NCBI GenBank assembly: GCA_033220425.1
Contig: CM065647.1
Coordinates: forward strand, 1,674,001-1,738,000
DNA length: 64,000 nt
Origin: Lepraria neglecta
Lineage: Eukaryota > Ascomycota > Lecanoromycetes > Lecanorales > Stereocaulaceae
Reading direction: 5' to 3'
Part shown: positions 52,071 through 63,387 of the stretch, one piece after another
Layout of the letters: each line of letters opens with the position of its first letter
Numbering within the stretch: position 1 is the stretch's first letter
Position numbers and translations under genes: made by a program
The notes under the pieces: generated by a model
What the model was told of the DNA's origin: nothing
Seen by the model: the letters and a program-made list of their open reading frames with translations, nothing else
The model's database searches: none

Positions 52071-53516
52071 ATGCTTCTCCCAGCTGCCCTACAGCTTGTG
52101 CCAGCTTCGTTAATAGCATTCATCGCCACCGCTCCGACTCTCAGCCAAGCCAGAGAGATACCTTGGCCATTCGGCTTTCGATCTTTGCAGAACTCGCAAG
52201 ATGAAGCACTACCTAGAAGAGATGGGGGATTTGCTTCAGACAATCCAGCGCAGATGCTTGTTGGAGTGCGGAAGATGAGTGGCGACGAGGGCGAAATGTT
52301 CTTCCCAGAGTACTGGAGCTTTGAAGCTTCAAGCGAGCCGGAGCTCCCCATAGACAAGAGGGACTTCACACCACATTCACCACTCGATGGAAGAGAGAGC
52401 TCCGCAGACTGGGCCAATGCCAGCATACCTCAACCACTTCAAGCCCCCTTCGCCCTCCACACCAACGAACAATTCGATAACCGACCACTCCTAGGCCGTC
52501 CCCTCAAATCCCCACGAGCCATCTTTGCCCTCGAACAGCGCGACTTTCAGTGCCCTGGTGACACGACCGTGTGCAGCTCCGTCAATCAACCAAATAGTTG
52601 CTGCCCAACAGGCACAATCTGCCAATCAATCAAGGATTCTGGCAATGGAGCCGTAGGATGCTGCCCATCTGGACAGACATGCAACCAGCAAGTATCAGAC
52701 TGTCAAGCACCCGACACTAGCTGTCCTGATAGCTCAGGTGGAGGATGCTGCATACAAGGCTACACATGCAGTGGCGTCGGCTGCGTCGCAAACTCAACAG
52801 TAACGACTACAATCGAACCAGTCGTAACCCTGTCCCCGACTTCATCTCCCTCCACCTCAAGCGCCGCCGCCTCCTCCTCCACCGCCCCCATAATCAATAC
52901 CTCAACCTTCACAGCAACAGCCTCAGTAATCGCAACCGTCACTGGTGGTCCCTCACGCGACCCTCCCACCACCACCTCCCCATCAAGCACCACTCCAAGT
53001 TCCACAACCCCACCTCCGTCCTCCTCCTCCACCTCCACCTCTTCCTCAACCACGGCCCTAATCCCCGTCGTCCGCCCCACCTCCTCCACCCCCCTCACAA
53101 TAACAGCCTCCCAATGCCCAACAGGCTTCTACCAATGCAGCGCCTACAACCACCCCGGCTGCTGCCAAGTAGGTCGCGACTGCGGCCTGACTTCCTGCCC
53201 CGCTGCATCCTCCACAATAGCCCTAAACAGCAATGGCGTCACGATCGCGGTGCCGAGTGGGGCGCAGCCCGCCCTAGGGATTAGTGGGTGTGCGCAGGGG
53301 TGGTTCAATTGTGGGAGTGGTGGGGGCGGGGGGTGTTGTCCTAGTGGGTATAGTTGTGGGACGAGCTGTACGGCTACTGCTGTTGTGGTGGATGGTGGTG
53401 TTACGGGGACGGCGAAGGTGGCGAAGGGTAACGCGGGGACGAGGGTGGGGACGAGTATGGGGAGACGGATTTGCCAGTTTGTGTTGGTTGTGGGGATACT
53501 GCTGCTTTTGTTTTGA
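52071..53516 (+). CDS. Secreted cysteine-rich, Ser/Thr-rich GPI-anchored protein
   Basis: A 481-residue intronless protein. A signal peptide (MLLPAALQLVPASLIAFIAT) is followed by a roughly 130-residue spacer with an RR-type processing region (ALPRRDGG; PIDKRD). Granulin-like cysteine repeats come next: NSCCPTGTICQ, GCCPSGQTC, GGCCIQGYTC. A Ser/Thr/Pro mucin-like stretch follows, then two further CC repeats (GCCQVGRDCG, GGCCPSGYSCG), and a hydrophobic C-terminus (CQFVLVVGILLLLF) fits a GPI signal. It is presumably a cell-wall or surface protein. Its CC-x(4-5)-C repeat type recurs in the gene at 59386. Codon bias flips from C-rich to G-rich near 53270. Confidence 0.8.
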   Translation: MLLPAALQLVPASLIAFIATAPTLSQAREIPWPFGFRSLQNSQDEALPRRDGGFASDNPAQMLVGVRKMSGDEGEMFFPEYWSFEASSEPELPIDKRDFTPHSPLDGRESSADWANASIPQPLQAPFALHTNEQFDNRPLLGRPLKSPRAIFALEQRDFQCPGDTTVCSSVNQPNSCCPTGTICQSIKDSGNGAVGCCPSGQTCNQQVSDCQAPDTSCPDSSGGGCCIQGYTCSGVGCVANSTVTTTIEPVVTLSPTSSPSTSSAAASSSTAPIINTSTFTATASVIATVTGGPSRDPPTTTSPSSTTPSSTTPPPSSSSTSTSSSTTALIPVVRPTSSTPLTITASQCPTGFYQCSAYNHPGCCQVGRDCGLTSCPAASSTIALNSNGVTIAVPSGAQPALGISGCAQGWFNCGSGGGGGCCPSGYSCGTSCTATAVVVDGGVTGTAKVAKGNAGTRVGTSMGRRICQFVLVVGILLLLF

Positions 53517-53811
53517 GTTTGGTAGTGAGGGATGCGTGCATAGCGAGGACGGAAAGGTGCTGCTTGCGAGCATGGTGCATTGGGAAGCGTATATTTCCAG
53601 CATCCTATCTCGAGACCCATCTCTCTGAGAATGATGATCAGCAGTTTAAGTACTATGTGCTTTTTGAGGTCTAAAGTATCTACAAGAAGGGTATCTAATG
53701 CACGCATGCTTTCTTTATCCACCTTTTTCGTTCCTCGTTACTTATGCTTGGTATTTTAATGCCTCAATATCAATGCGCGCATGCAATACTAACAATTTTC
53801 CCCATTGCACC
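53517..53811. other. Convergent 3' spacer
   Basis: Short region between the 3' ends of the GPI-type gene and the glucoamylase gene; nothing recognised. Confidence 0.4.
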
Positions 53812-55747
53812 TCACACCAGCTCCCTCAACGTCATCCCCTCCTGCTGCCACTTATCATGCACCTGCACCTCACCCGCACACCCCCTCTCAACCAAAAACT
53901 CCCTATTCGCCCCCCCCTCAAACGTAAAACTCCCATCAACCCCCTTATCAACATACTTATACTGCAACGCCGTCCCGGCAGGCAAATCCACAGTGCCATA
54001 CCACCTTGGATACTCAGCCTGATAATCAACCGCCGAAAGCGCCACAGCGTCCACAGTATTCCAGCTACCGAGCTGAGTGATATTGCCAGCAAGGAAGATG
54101 TTCTGGCCGTAGCTAGTCGTTTCGGCGACGTTGAATGTTACGGCTACGGAGGTGACTGCTGTGCATGGTGATAGGGGGGCGGTGGCTGTGGGTGCGAGGT
54201 AAGTTCCAGTGGCTGTATAGCCGGCGCAGACGGAGGGGACGACGTTGGCGGACGGTTCGCCCCAAGAAGCTGGGACGACACCGTCGCGAGCTGCGACTGC
54301 TGTGAGGAAGGACGCGTAGCTCCAGGTTAAGTTGGAGGCTGAGAGGGGTGTTCCGTCGTTGCGATTGAATTGCTCGGCGAAGCTGCCGTCTGATGGGGTG
54401 TATTTCTGGATGAGGCTCATGTAGCTGTCTGCGTATATCTTGATGGCGGATGTGAGAGTTGTGTAAGTTGGAGAGCTGGATGTGTAGACGCCGGTAGCTA
54501 CTGATGGTGAGAAGTCTTGGAAGAAGGCCAAGCTGGTTGAGGAGACTTCGAGAGAGCCGATCTTGTTCCATTGGTAGAGAGCATCGTAGAGCTGTTCGGC
54601 AGCTGCCATGGTGCCGAGATACCAGGGATTTCCTCCCTGATATGTGTCCTCAGGATACCTTCCGATTCCAACGCCTGAGCCTTCGGGGATACCGGCGTTG
54701 ATGGAGAATACAGTCCGGAAGGAGTCTGAGACGACTTTATGATTTGCCAAAGCTATATCCGAGCATGGCTGGAACGTAGTGGTATCGCAATTCTCTGCGG
54801 ACGGATCGAAGGTGTGGATTATGCCCAGGATTGTGTTAAGATCTTTACGGCTTCGTTGATTGTCCTCGTTCTGGTTTCCAGCAATGTGATTACCCTCCCA
54901 GTAAGACTCGAGAAAACATAGGATTTGGGGAGCTTGGCCGCAGCTAGCGCACGACTGACCAATCTGTTCTGCGAGTGCGTTTCCCTCGACTAGAGCGCGA
55001 TGTTGGACAGCTGTAGTGAAGAACGAGGAGCCGAGAGTCTCTTCCCAAAGGTCATAGGTAGTCCAATTCCAGTATTGGCCCACAAAACTCAGATCGTTGG
55101 AGATGATTGGCCAGGTCACAGATGTCACGAATGAAGTGTCACCATTGCTAATTAACCATCGCGAATAAGCTATGAGGGCTGTTGCACGCAACGCTGGTCC
55201 ATCTCGCTGTGGTCTACCCCAAGGTGCGGTAAATGCAGTACCATCAACCTCAAATTTGGGTTCGCCAAGTCCCAGGCCATTGGAAAGGTTTCCGGAAAGA
55301 TTGGGCAATGTTTGCAGCTGGGCTTGCGCATATATGTAATTTTCAATTAGACTCCGTAGATTTGTGTTGCCGGCAATGAAAGCATCGACTAATGCCTTGA
55401 AAGTTAGAGCAGAATCTCTCGTCCAAGTATCGAAATCTGTGTTTGTTGTTAGTCACTTGGCTGAGAAAGATTGGCCACAACCGTGAGAGCAATGGGCACG
55501 TACAGTCAGGATTCTCCTTCGTAGGACTCGCCACTACCAAACCCAAGGCCACACCAACGGCATTCGATCCAGCAGATCCAATGTTGTTCAGAATGCCTTG
55601 CAGAGCAATTGGACTCTCCGAGGCGATGAAATCGTCTAGCGACTTAGTTGCACGGTCTTGATAGAGAGCGAGCGAGTTTACTAAAGGAACTTGTGCAAGG
55701 AGATTTGCGCCCACGGCAAGGTGCGTCAGGAAAGAAAGGAGAACCAT
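53812..55747 (-). CDS. Glucoamylase (GH15) with CBM20 starch-binding domain
   Basis: A 622-residue secreted glucan 1,4-alpha-glucosidase that releases glucose from starch chain ends. Two exons (55747..55504 and 55436..53812) with a 67-nt intron joining NPD-Y to FDTWTRDSALTFKALVDAF. Signal sequence MVLLSFLTHLAVGANLLAQV. The catalytic (alpha/alpha)6 domain shows DGPALRATALIAYSRWL, the general-acid region YDLWEETLGSSFF and the general-base region GSFAEQFNRNDGTPLSASNL. A short linker leads to CBM20: TFNVAETTSYGQNIFLAGNI, LGSWNTVDAVALSA, and the Trp/Lys sites in YPRWYGTVDLPAGTALQYKY. Domain order and length match Aspergillus-type glucoamylases, but the long Ser/Thr linker is missing. Confidence 0.95.
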
Positions 55748-56575
55748 CTTTGCGTATGCAAGAAGGGTTAGTAGTCGACCAAGTATACTTGAGCAAGCAA
55801 TGTGCTCGTGTAGTTGGTGTTGTTACTTGGGCTGTGGGCCAAAGAAGGGTGTTGATGGAAAGGGAGATGGAAAGGGGAGATCCCTTAGGAAGAGAGGATA
55901 TTTCTTCTTTATGCATAACGAACAACACGAAGAACGTGATCAACAAGCATCAGAACAACACGCGCCAAGGTAAGTTCCCGCACGAAAAGTGATGCGTCTG
56001 GGTCGTAGGACTCGAGTACGCAGGGTCTTGCGGGGGATGACCTACAACAAGAAGGTAAGGCCGCGATAATTCACACATGTTGCCGCATAAACCAGTATGA
56101 GGGGTAATCATAAGTGCTTTAGTAGGAATCGAAAGAGCGGACGATCCGACAACCAGCGAGTCAGGGCATCATGAGGGGTAATAATACATGGTTTAACACA
56201 GGTTCTGAAGGAGTGAAATGATAGGATGTGGTTGGCAGCTGGAAGAATCTTAGAGTTGCCGACGAAATTGCGGGGGCGGGTGGCTTCCGGCCCTTGGTGG
56301 GCGACCCGAAATGGAAGGTATAAAGGACACAACACAGCCCGTACTAACAACACGCGAGCCCGGAGAGAGCCCCGAGGTCATGAGATTCCCGGGGAAAAGA
56401 ACCTATCATGTCAGAGAATGACCCTCACTTACTTCGTACGAGGCCTGCCGGGGTCCCAAATGCCCAAAAGCTTTGTACATAATTCCAACCCATATGTACA
56501 GGTATGTACAATACAGTACATCTCGGTATCATACACTCATCTGTATACGCACGAAACCTTAGCCAAATAACGTGC
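55748..56575. promoter_or_regulatory. Glucoamylase promoter and acyl-CoA oxidase 3' region
   Basis: About 830 bp upstream of glucoamylase and downstream of the oxidase. No gene supported. A near-duplicate phrase occurs near 56095 and 56170 (GTATGAGGGGTAATCATAAG versus CATCATGAGGGGTAATAATA), a short imperfect direct repeat of TGAGGGGTAAT. Confidence 0.4.
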
Positions 56576-58720
56576 CTACAACTTACTATTAAACTTTTCT
56601 CTTTCATCCTTCTTGACCAGAACCACGCTCTCAGGGTACGGGTCAATCGTTAGTGCATTCAGCGGGTTCAGCTCACTAGCCCGATGGAACAAGTCCTCAT
56701 ACACCTTGCCATCGTACCTGCCGATGCTGCTGTCCAGCTGCCAGTCCGGGAAGTGCCATGCATCCACCAAGCGGACAGCATGGGGTCTGATTTCCTCTAG
56801 CAATTTCATTACGGCCTTGGTCCTCGCAAGTTGGATTTGCCGTACCGTGACAGCACTTGAGGAGAAGAACTCGGACGCCTCTCGCTCAAGCGTGTGGAGG
56901 GCGTAAAGACGGAAGAGTTTGTGCATCAGAGCGACTGTCTCGGCATCAAGTTCTTGCTCAACAGACTTGGAGCGAAGAGCTTCGTAAAAGTTCTTGACAA
57001 TGAGATACTGGGAATGTGCCGTGCTCAACCGCCAGAAGTCGACGAGGAGGCTGTTCCAGCTGTTCTTCTCTTCATCTCGGTGCTTCAGCGCTTCAAACGT
57101 AAGAAATGAGGTACGCCAGGCGAACGCCGCCACGATGTCTTCATCTCGGCCTAGGACGTCAAAGGCAGCACCCATATCCCTTCGAGAGAGGAATGAGCGG
57201 AAGATTCTAGTGGTGTCATTATCGGAGGGGTTGCCATTGAGAACGGCACGCGCAGACTTCAATAGATATCTTGCGACTTGTTGGGTCAACATGTAGTTGT
57301 CTCCTTCCCATGTTGTTGTTGGTAGGTAATCGGCGTACCAAGACCCTATGCCGCTGAAGCTGCTGTATCCATGTCCACCGCATGCTCTTCTACAGACTTC
57401 GAGACCTTCCGCGGCTGTGGAACTTGCCAAGGCCTTAAGGCCACATGATGTGGCATGTAGATCTGCGAGTAAGTCCGTACTGGGGAAAAGTTCTTCAGGG
57501 CTTGGGCCTCTGCCGGTGGACGCTACCTTGCCAACATTGCCTGCCATTTTCTTTTGATTCTCTTGATAGAGATCCATCATACCCCTGCCGGTGAAGTGCA
57601 AAGCAAAAGTAGCAGCAAGAAGAGGGAGTAATCGGACCTGAACCATAGTATAATTCAAAACTTGGTTCTCACCAATATCCTCCTTTGCATCCCGATCCTG
57701 AAATTGCCGCCTGACAGCGGCGTACCGGGTTGCTATCGTTACACCACGGGCAAGAACCCCGCCTGACTGTAGAACGATTGTGCTCCGCACCCAAGTCAAG
57801 GTACCATAGACCAGCGATGCCGAGGCAGGCTTCCCGTACTTATTCGTCTTAGGATCGACACTCGAAAATTTTGCCAGCATGTTGACATGGGGGACTTTGA
57901 CATGGTTCAAAAGCAAGAAGCCATTGTCCATTGTATTGTAGCCGAATTTAGGCCCAATGTCACCAACGTGTATGTTTTCCAGCGGCTCGTGTGTTTTAAA
58001 ATCTCGTATATGAACCACGAATGGGTGAGGGCCGTATGATTTGCCATCGATCATCAGTTGAGCCATTACAACGGCATAATTTGCTGTTCGTCCCAGGGAT
58101 CCAATCCACCATTTTGAAGCTGTGAGATGTGGCGAGTGGAGGGTAAATGTCTTGTCGTCAGAATTCCAAGTCGCAGTCGTTTCCAATCCTCGAACATTTG
58201 ACCCATGGCCCAGCTCTGTCTGTGCATAGCATCCAATGATCTCGTAGTTCTCGGCTTTTTTGAGGAACAACTCGTGCTGTTCTGGAGTTCCCTGGTCTCG
58301 GAGTGTGATCTGTCAAATGGGTGAGAATCAGGGCTCATTGAAGGGTGGGAATTGCATTCGTACCAGGAACATGCCAACATGCAATCCGTATGGGCCCGGC
58401 TCGCTGATCAGCTCTGAAGCCATCATGTATTCCTCTTTGGTCCATTGATGCCGAACAGCTAGTTGACGTAACCGTTTCTGGCGAGCAAGAGCCGTCTGGA
58501 ACCTTCCCTCTCTGCCATCGAAATAATTTTGCGACTTATCGAAAACCTTATCAGCCTTGAGGGTATTCAAAATCTTGTCCTGTCGGGCAAGGACTTCTCT
58601 GGTGAAGAGAAATTCGGACAGCTTCTCCACTGGGATATTCGATTGGGCTCTCTCTTGTGCCAGGAGTTCTGATCCCTGCGGACCGGAAGGCTTGAGGCTC
58701 TTTACCCATGGAGGCGCCAT
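56576..58720 (-). CDS. Peroxisomal acyl-CoA oxidase
   Basis: A 696-residue FAD enzyme catalysing the first, H2O2-forming step of peroxisomal fatty-acid beta-oxidation. Two exons (58720..58364, 58309..56576; intron 58310..58363) join in phase at GLHVGMFL-ITLRDQGTPEQ. The family start MAPPWVKSLKPSGPQG was chosen over a longer frame. Domain marks: YEIIGCYAQTELGHGSNVRG (FAD/substrate-binding CYAQTELGHGSN), the GPKFGYNTMDNGFLLLNHV strand, LEVCRRACGGHGYSSFSGIG, and the catalytic-base region TTTWEGDNYMLTQQVARYLL with its Glu. The C-terminus is SKL, a perfect PTS1 signal. The catalytic features all appear intact. It is probably inducible by fatty acids, but no regulatory site is assigned. Confidence 0.95.
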
Positions 58721-59385
58721 TGCAATTGATTGTCTCCAGGAAAATTCGGGAGGTGTCGCACACTTTGAGAGTGGAACGGCCTTCAAAAAGAAAGCAGAAT
58801 CCGGGGTAAATAATGACGTCGCGACCTCGGACCTCGGACTATCAGCTAAGCCTACGTCTAAGCCTTTTGAGGAAGTATCAAAAAAAAATCAAAAAAAAGG
58901 TCGTGGCAGTTCAACTCGTACTATCATGGAAAGCTCACTACAAAATTTATGACCCTACTCGTAGAGATGAGACCCTCCAAGCTCTGGTCAAGTCGCCAAA
59001 AGAGTTCGCAGACATGGGAAGTTGCTAGAAATTAGGTCATTTACCATGACTACCAGCGCTCTTGCTACTCTGTCTGTCATTGCTCATGTATAATTGGAAG
59101 GAGCTTTCCCTTCGAAGCTGTACATCCACCGCTTCATCGTCCACCATGGTGCTATTAACACATCACATTCCCTTTCGCAAAGACCAACAATGGCTGGCCC
59201 ATCTCTATTCTCTGCCTCAGCTTGCATCCACAAGTAATGCTAATTTGTCAAAATCCTGCTCATTCTCGTTGCGCCTCTGGCAGGCCTCGTAGCGCTAGTG
59301 GAGAGACCCTATCCATACCACATCTTCGGTGCTACAGAATCCCCCCTTGAACCCTCGCCCATTTGCTATCGCCGCTGGCGGCACC
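58721..59385. promoter_or_regulatory. Divergent region between acyl-CoA oxidase and the cysteine-rich gene
   Basis: About 665 bp. No gene supported. It has an A-rich run at 58879-58899 (AAAAAAAATCAAAAAAAAGG) and likely the promoters of both neighbours. Confidence 0.4.
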
Positions 59386-60265
59386 ATGGCCATCTTATTT
59401 TTCGCCTTGCTCGCATTCAGCCTTGCAGTCCAGGCTCTGATCAGCACACTATCGCCCCAGACACGGACGATTGCCATCAAGGGTCGGGACCGAGTATCGT
59501 CCCCCAAGATCTGGCGCTGTTGTTGGGAGGCCATGGGCTGGATAGAAGGAAAACCAGGTGACGAGCTTTTGCGGAGACCATGAGTCCGATTGTTCGAAGC
59601 TGGGACATTCAGTATGGCTTGGAAATCATCCACCGTCTCGTACTCGAACTAACATGTTGTGTCAGGAGCTCTGTTGTCTTCCAGATACCACATGCCGTAG
59701 TTCCTCTCATACACCATCTCACATCTTCTGCTGCCCTCATGGATTCTCCTGCAGCTCCAATACCCCAGCGCAATGCCCAGTGCACAACTTCCAATGTCCG
59801 GCTTCGCTAAGCGGCGGGTGCTGTCGAATCGGATTACGCTGCGCTTCCAGTCTCTACCTCTGCTGCCTTGATTATCAGTACAAGACACTCGCTTTGTACG
59901 AGCCATTAGTCGTCCGTGAATTCATAGCCTCCACGCGGTCAGACAATGACGATCGGACGTTAGAGATCGCTACTGTCGCTGCTCAAAATCCTCTTCCAAG
60001 CCCAAACTCAAACACGGAAGCCGCAGCTCCAACTTGCGCTTGGCCCAATTGTCAGCCTGAGATTCCTGAAGAAAGACCACTAAACCTACCTATCAGTGAC
60101 TGGATCCTTGGTATGCCTACGGTCTGGACAGCCAAGACCGGCGAAGTTGCTGTGAGTCAGACCGACGAAGGAAAGGATGGCAAAGAGGGACAGAAGCGAT
60201 TGAGGAGACTGGCGTGTGTCTGGGGGGCAATGGTATTGATTAGCGTGCTTATGGTGGTCCTGTAA
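59386..60265 (+). CDS. Secreted cysteine-rich protein with C-terminal hydrophobic tail
   Basis: Two exons: 59386..59557 and 59613..60265, with an intron of 55 nt (GTGACG...TTCAG) that closes the frame to 274 residues. The signal peptide MAILFFALLAFSLAVQALIS is clear. After an 'AIKGRD' segment come the cysteine motifs LCQELCCLPDTTC, FCCPHGFSC and GGCCRIGLRC, the same CC-x(4-5)-C type as in the larger GPI-type protein at 52071. The C-terminus (CVWGAMVLISVLMVVL) is a hydrophobic GPI-signal or membrane tail. No enzyme motif. Probably a cell-surface protein; function unknown. The intron assignment rests on the donor and acceptor fitting and on the cysteine pattern continuing across the junction. 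Confidence 0.68.
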
Positions 60266-60363
60266 AAATCAGAGATCGGAAAGCACCGTGCGGACAATGA
60301 GTGGAAGGCGATCGACCAGTAGAGGCAAGAACACGGATAGAAGACTCTGAGGGTTTGTTTTGG

Positions 60364-61134
60364 TTAAGCTGCCAAACCACTATTCTTCCTAAACGATACC
60401 TTTTCAACCCCCACGGTTTCCACGCCATTAGGATCAGTTTTCAGTTGATACACATATAGCACAAGCACGTCTCCTTGCACCTATAAAACCATTAGCGTCC
60501 CTCCTCAGCACACCAGAATCCTAAAACACTCACATCCATCAAACAAAAACTCGGCACCGGTTCCTCCCCATCAGCCCACCAACCAGTTCCCAAAGCCCCC
60601 GTCGCACTCCCCGGATTAATGAAGAACTTCCCCTCAAGCTCATATGCCTCAAACTTATGCGTGCCTCCCCACAGTAATACATCCACATCCATATGCCGTG
60701 CAGCTATCAGCAATGAATCCGCATCGCCTGGCGGTATTATCGTATGGCCGTGCGTAAAGCCAATGCGTAGCGAGCCATGAGTGACGACTTTGGAGAGAGC
60801 GAGATTTGGCGCTTCGACGTCGAAGTCGCCTTTTACTATCTGTAGGTCTGGGGCGATGCCGCGTAGGAAGTCGTAGGTTTCTTTGTCGGTGAGGTTGCCT
60901 AGGCAGAGAATTTGACCTATTTTGTTGGGGGCGAGGAGTTTTTTGAACTGTGGAAATGATATTCAGTAGGTAGTCAAATATCCGTAAAAGTTGCATGAAG
61001 ACGTACTTTAGCAGGTATATCCTAAGCATAGATTAGCCTAGGATGGCGCGCAAATGGCCTGGGATGAAACGACGTACGGGTGCTCGATCTGGTATGAAGA
61101 GGTCACCGAGCACTAGGACGAGTCTGGAGGACAT
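60364..61134 (-). CDS. VPS29: Retromer subunit Vps29
   Basis: A 200-residue protein with a metallophosphoesterase fold, the retromer core subunit that scaffolds Vps35 on endosomes. Four exons: 61134..61078 (MSSRLVLVLGDLFIPDRAP), a 15-nt microexon 61021..61007 (DIPAK), 60947..60534, and 60480..60364. All introns are canonical and in phase 0. Signatures: ILCLGNLTDKETYDFLRGI, VKGDFD, FTHGHTIIPPGDADSL, DVLLWGGTHKFEAYELEGKF and FINPGSATGA. The fold's usual catalytic His/Asn positions are altered, as is typical for Vps29. The short extension GTGWWADGEEPVPSF is common in fungal homologues. Confidence 0.93.
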
Positions 61135-61768
61135 TGTAGCAGAGCCTTGCTATCATTGAGCCCACTGGGGTCCTGCTCTTGGAATTTGGAAAAGAGCTGC
61201 CTGGCGTACCACAAAGCCAGTGCTTGCTCAACCTGCGTACCGACGGGTCTTAGAAGCTCAATCGACCATGTCGCTAGCACTTTCAATTCAAGCAATATCC
61301 TTCGGAGTCGTCAACAGTTGGCGTCGGTCAACGTTTACGGTTCCAGAGGAAGTGAAGCTCGAAGACGTCGCGCAAGCCGAGAAAAGATCCCTGCCGGCGA
61401 TCGTTGCGCTCTGAGGCTCTTCTCGTCATTATTGACTAATCTTTCAATGTCTAAAAGTCCCCTCTCAGCCGCATTTCCTGCATCTACAATTTTTCCAATT
61501 AGATCTACTAGTCCAGCGTTGAACAGACGTCATCCTGGCGTCTTCACTCCGCACTCTCCTTTGCCGAAGACCCCTCTCTTCTTTAGCCCTGGCTTCCCCA
61601 CGCGCAAGACTCTCCCTCATTTCGAGGCACCTTGAAAATAGACCTAGTTTGGAGATCAATACACCCTTCTCTACAGAAAGACTATCAAATGAACACGACG
61701 ACGTTGATTACACGCCTTTGAAGAGACATCCGCCAAAGTCTGCCTCACCAGAGGAGGAGAAACAGAAG
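61135..61768. other. Region between Vps29 and the aminotransferase, with open frames
   Basis: A plus-strand frame 61147-61635 contains an internal ATG reading MSKSPLSAAFPASTIFPIRS and SPALNRRHPGVFTPHSPLPK. A second frame from 61649 is contiguous with the aminotransferase (MEINTPFSTERLSNEHDDVD). These could be a separate small gene, an N-terminal extension, or upstream frames in the 5' leader. I cannot join them convincingly and leave them unassigned. Confidence 0.35.
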
Positions 61769-63028
61769 ATGTCTAGCCAGGCAGAACACCCGACTCTGCT
61801 TATTCCTGGGCCAATTGAGTTTGATGATGCTGTCCTGGGTTCTATGAGCCATTTCAGGTGCGCTATGTACTCCAATCTCGTAATTGCCACTGGCTGATCC
61901 TCACCCAGCCAGAGTCATGTTGGCCCTCCCTTCGTCGCTACGTTCGGCGAGACCCTCACCATGCTCCGAAAACTCCTACAAACATCCGATCCCGCATCTC
62001 AACCTTTCATCATCTCAGGAAGCGGTACACTTGGCTGGGATTTGGTAGCAGCAAACCTCGCAGAACGTGGTGAAGAAGTGCTGGTACTACACACAGGTTA
62101 CTTTGCGGACTCTTTCGCGGACTGCTTCGAGACATATGGCGTCAAGGCAACCCAGCTGAAAGCGTCAATTGGCGATCGACCGCAGCTACCGGACATAGAG
62201 AAGGCGTTGAAGGAGAAGAAGTATAAGCTGCTTACGGTTACCCATGTGGATACTTCTACCGGAGTCTTGAGTGAGATCAAAGCGTTATCGGAATTGGTAC
62301 ATAGGGTTAGCCCTGAGACTTTAGTGGTTGTAGATGGAGTGTGTAGTGTTGGATGTGAAGAGATTTGCTTCGACGAGTGGAAAATCGATGCTGTCTTGAC
62401 GGCCAGCCAGAAAGCCATTGGGTGCCCCCCAGGGCTTTCAATATCAATGTACTCTGGACGAGCAATGGAGGTATTCAAAACTAGGAAGACGCCGCCGGCA
62501 TCGTATTTTGCTTCCCTCAAGAATTGGTTACCAAGTATGATTCACTATTACCCTTTTATGCCGCATCATGCTAATGAAGTCGCAGTAATGCAAAACTACG
62601 AAGCGAAAAAGCCCTCATACTTCGCCACCCCTCCAACCCAACTCATCAACGCTCTCCATACCGCCTTGACTCAAATTCTCTCCGGCTCTCTTAACGAGCG
62701 CTTCGCCGCACACCGCGAAGCATCCCAGCGCATAAAGAAAACCGTCACATCATACGGCTTGAAGCAGCTGGCAGAAAAGCCTGAGAATCAAGCGAATGGT
62801 ATGACGGCAATGTATTTACCAAATGACCTTAAGGCACCAGAAATCTTGCCAAACATCCTCAAAAGAGGTGTCATTTTCGCAGGTGGGCTTCACAAAGAGA
62901 TCGCGGCTAGGTATATTCGGTTTGGACATATGGGCGTCAGTGTGACTGATCCAAAGAGAGACGATATTGAAAAGGCATTGAAGGTATTGAAGGAGGGATT
63001 GGGTGATGCTGGGTACAAAGCTGAATAG
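61769..63028 (+). CDS. AGX1: Alanine-glyoxylate aminotransferase (class V, PLP-dependent)
   Basis: A 402-residue enzyme that transfers an amino group from alanine to glyoxylate, making glycine; in fungi it is cytosolic, mitochondrial or peroxisomal. The ATG at 61769 begins MSSQAEHPTLLIPGPIEFDD, the family N-terminus. An intron at 61858..61908 joins SMSHFS to QSHVGPPFVATFGETLTMLR. The PLP pocket is seen in GSGTLGWDLVAANL, the aspartate region VVVDGVCSVGCEE, and the Schiff-base Lys in TASQKAIGCPPGLSIS. The C-terminal part is GVIFAGGLHKEIAARYIRFGHMGV. It ends KAE, not a canonical PTS1. An in-frame 40-codon upstream extension exists, but I doubt it is used. Confidence 0.93.
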
Positions 63029-63387
63029 ATAGGGTATAGAGTCACTTCAAAAGTATTCAACTAATAGGAGACAGCCATTGAGGTCGTCTGAAAAGCCAGA
63101 TATTTCATTGTGAGCTTCAAGTAAATCAAATCAGACTAAATAAGTCATGGACGGCCTGGAATCCATCAAGTGGATCTGAAAGCTAGGGCTTCACAAATGC
63201 TAGCGCCATTCTGGTAAAGCTTGTGCATGCATAGCGCAGACCTCACATACTAATTCTCAGACATCACGCTCCACCCCATCCCTTTTGCAATTACCCATGG
63301 TCACGCTCCCAGTTTGCTTACGTCTCTGCCAGCCAGTATGTCCTTGACACCGTCATTACGGCAGACTCCAACCTCGAGTTGTACGAA
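63029..63387. promoter_or_regulatory. Upstream region of the transporter gene
   Basis: About 360 bp. The transporter frame remains open leftwards from the chosen start (FAYVSASQYVLDTVITADSN), so an upstream exon or an earlier start may lie here; no in-frame ATG is visible before 63388. Confidence 0.3.

Noticed and set aside
61147-61635. 162-codon plus-strand frame upstream of the aminotransferase
   Set aside because: It could be a small gene or leader frame, but it cannot be joined to a neighbour and shows no domain; left unassigned.
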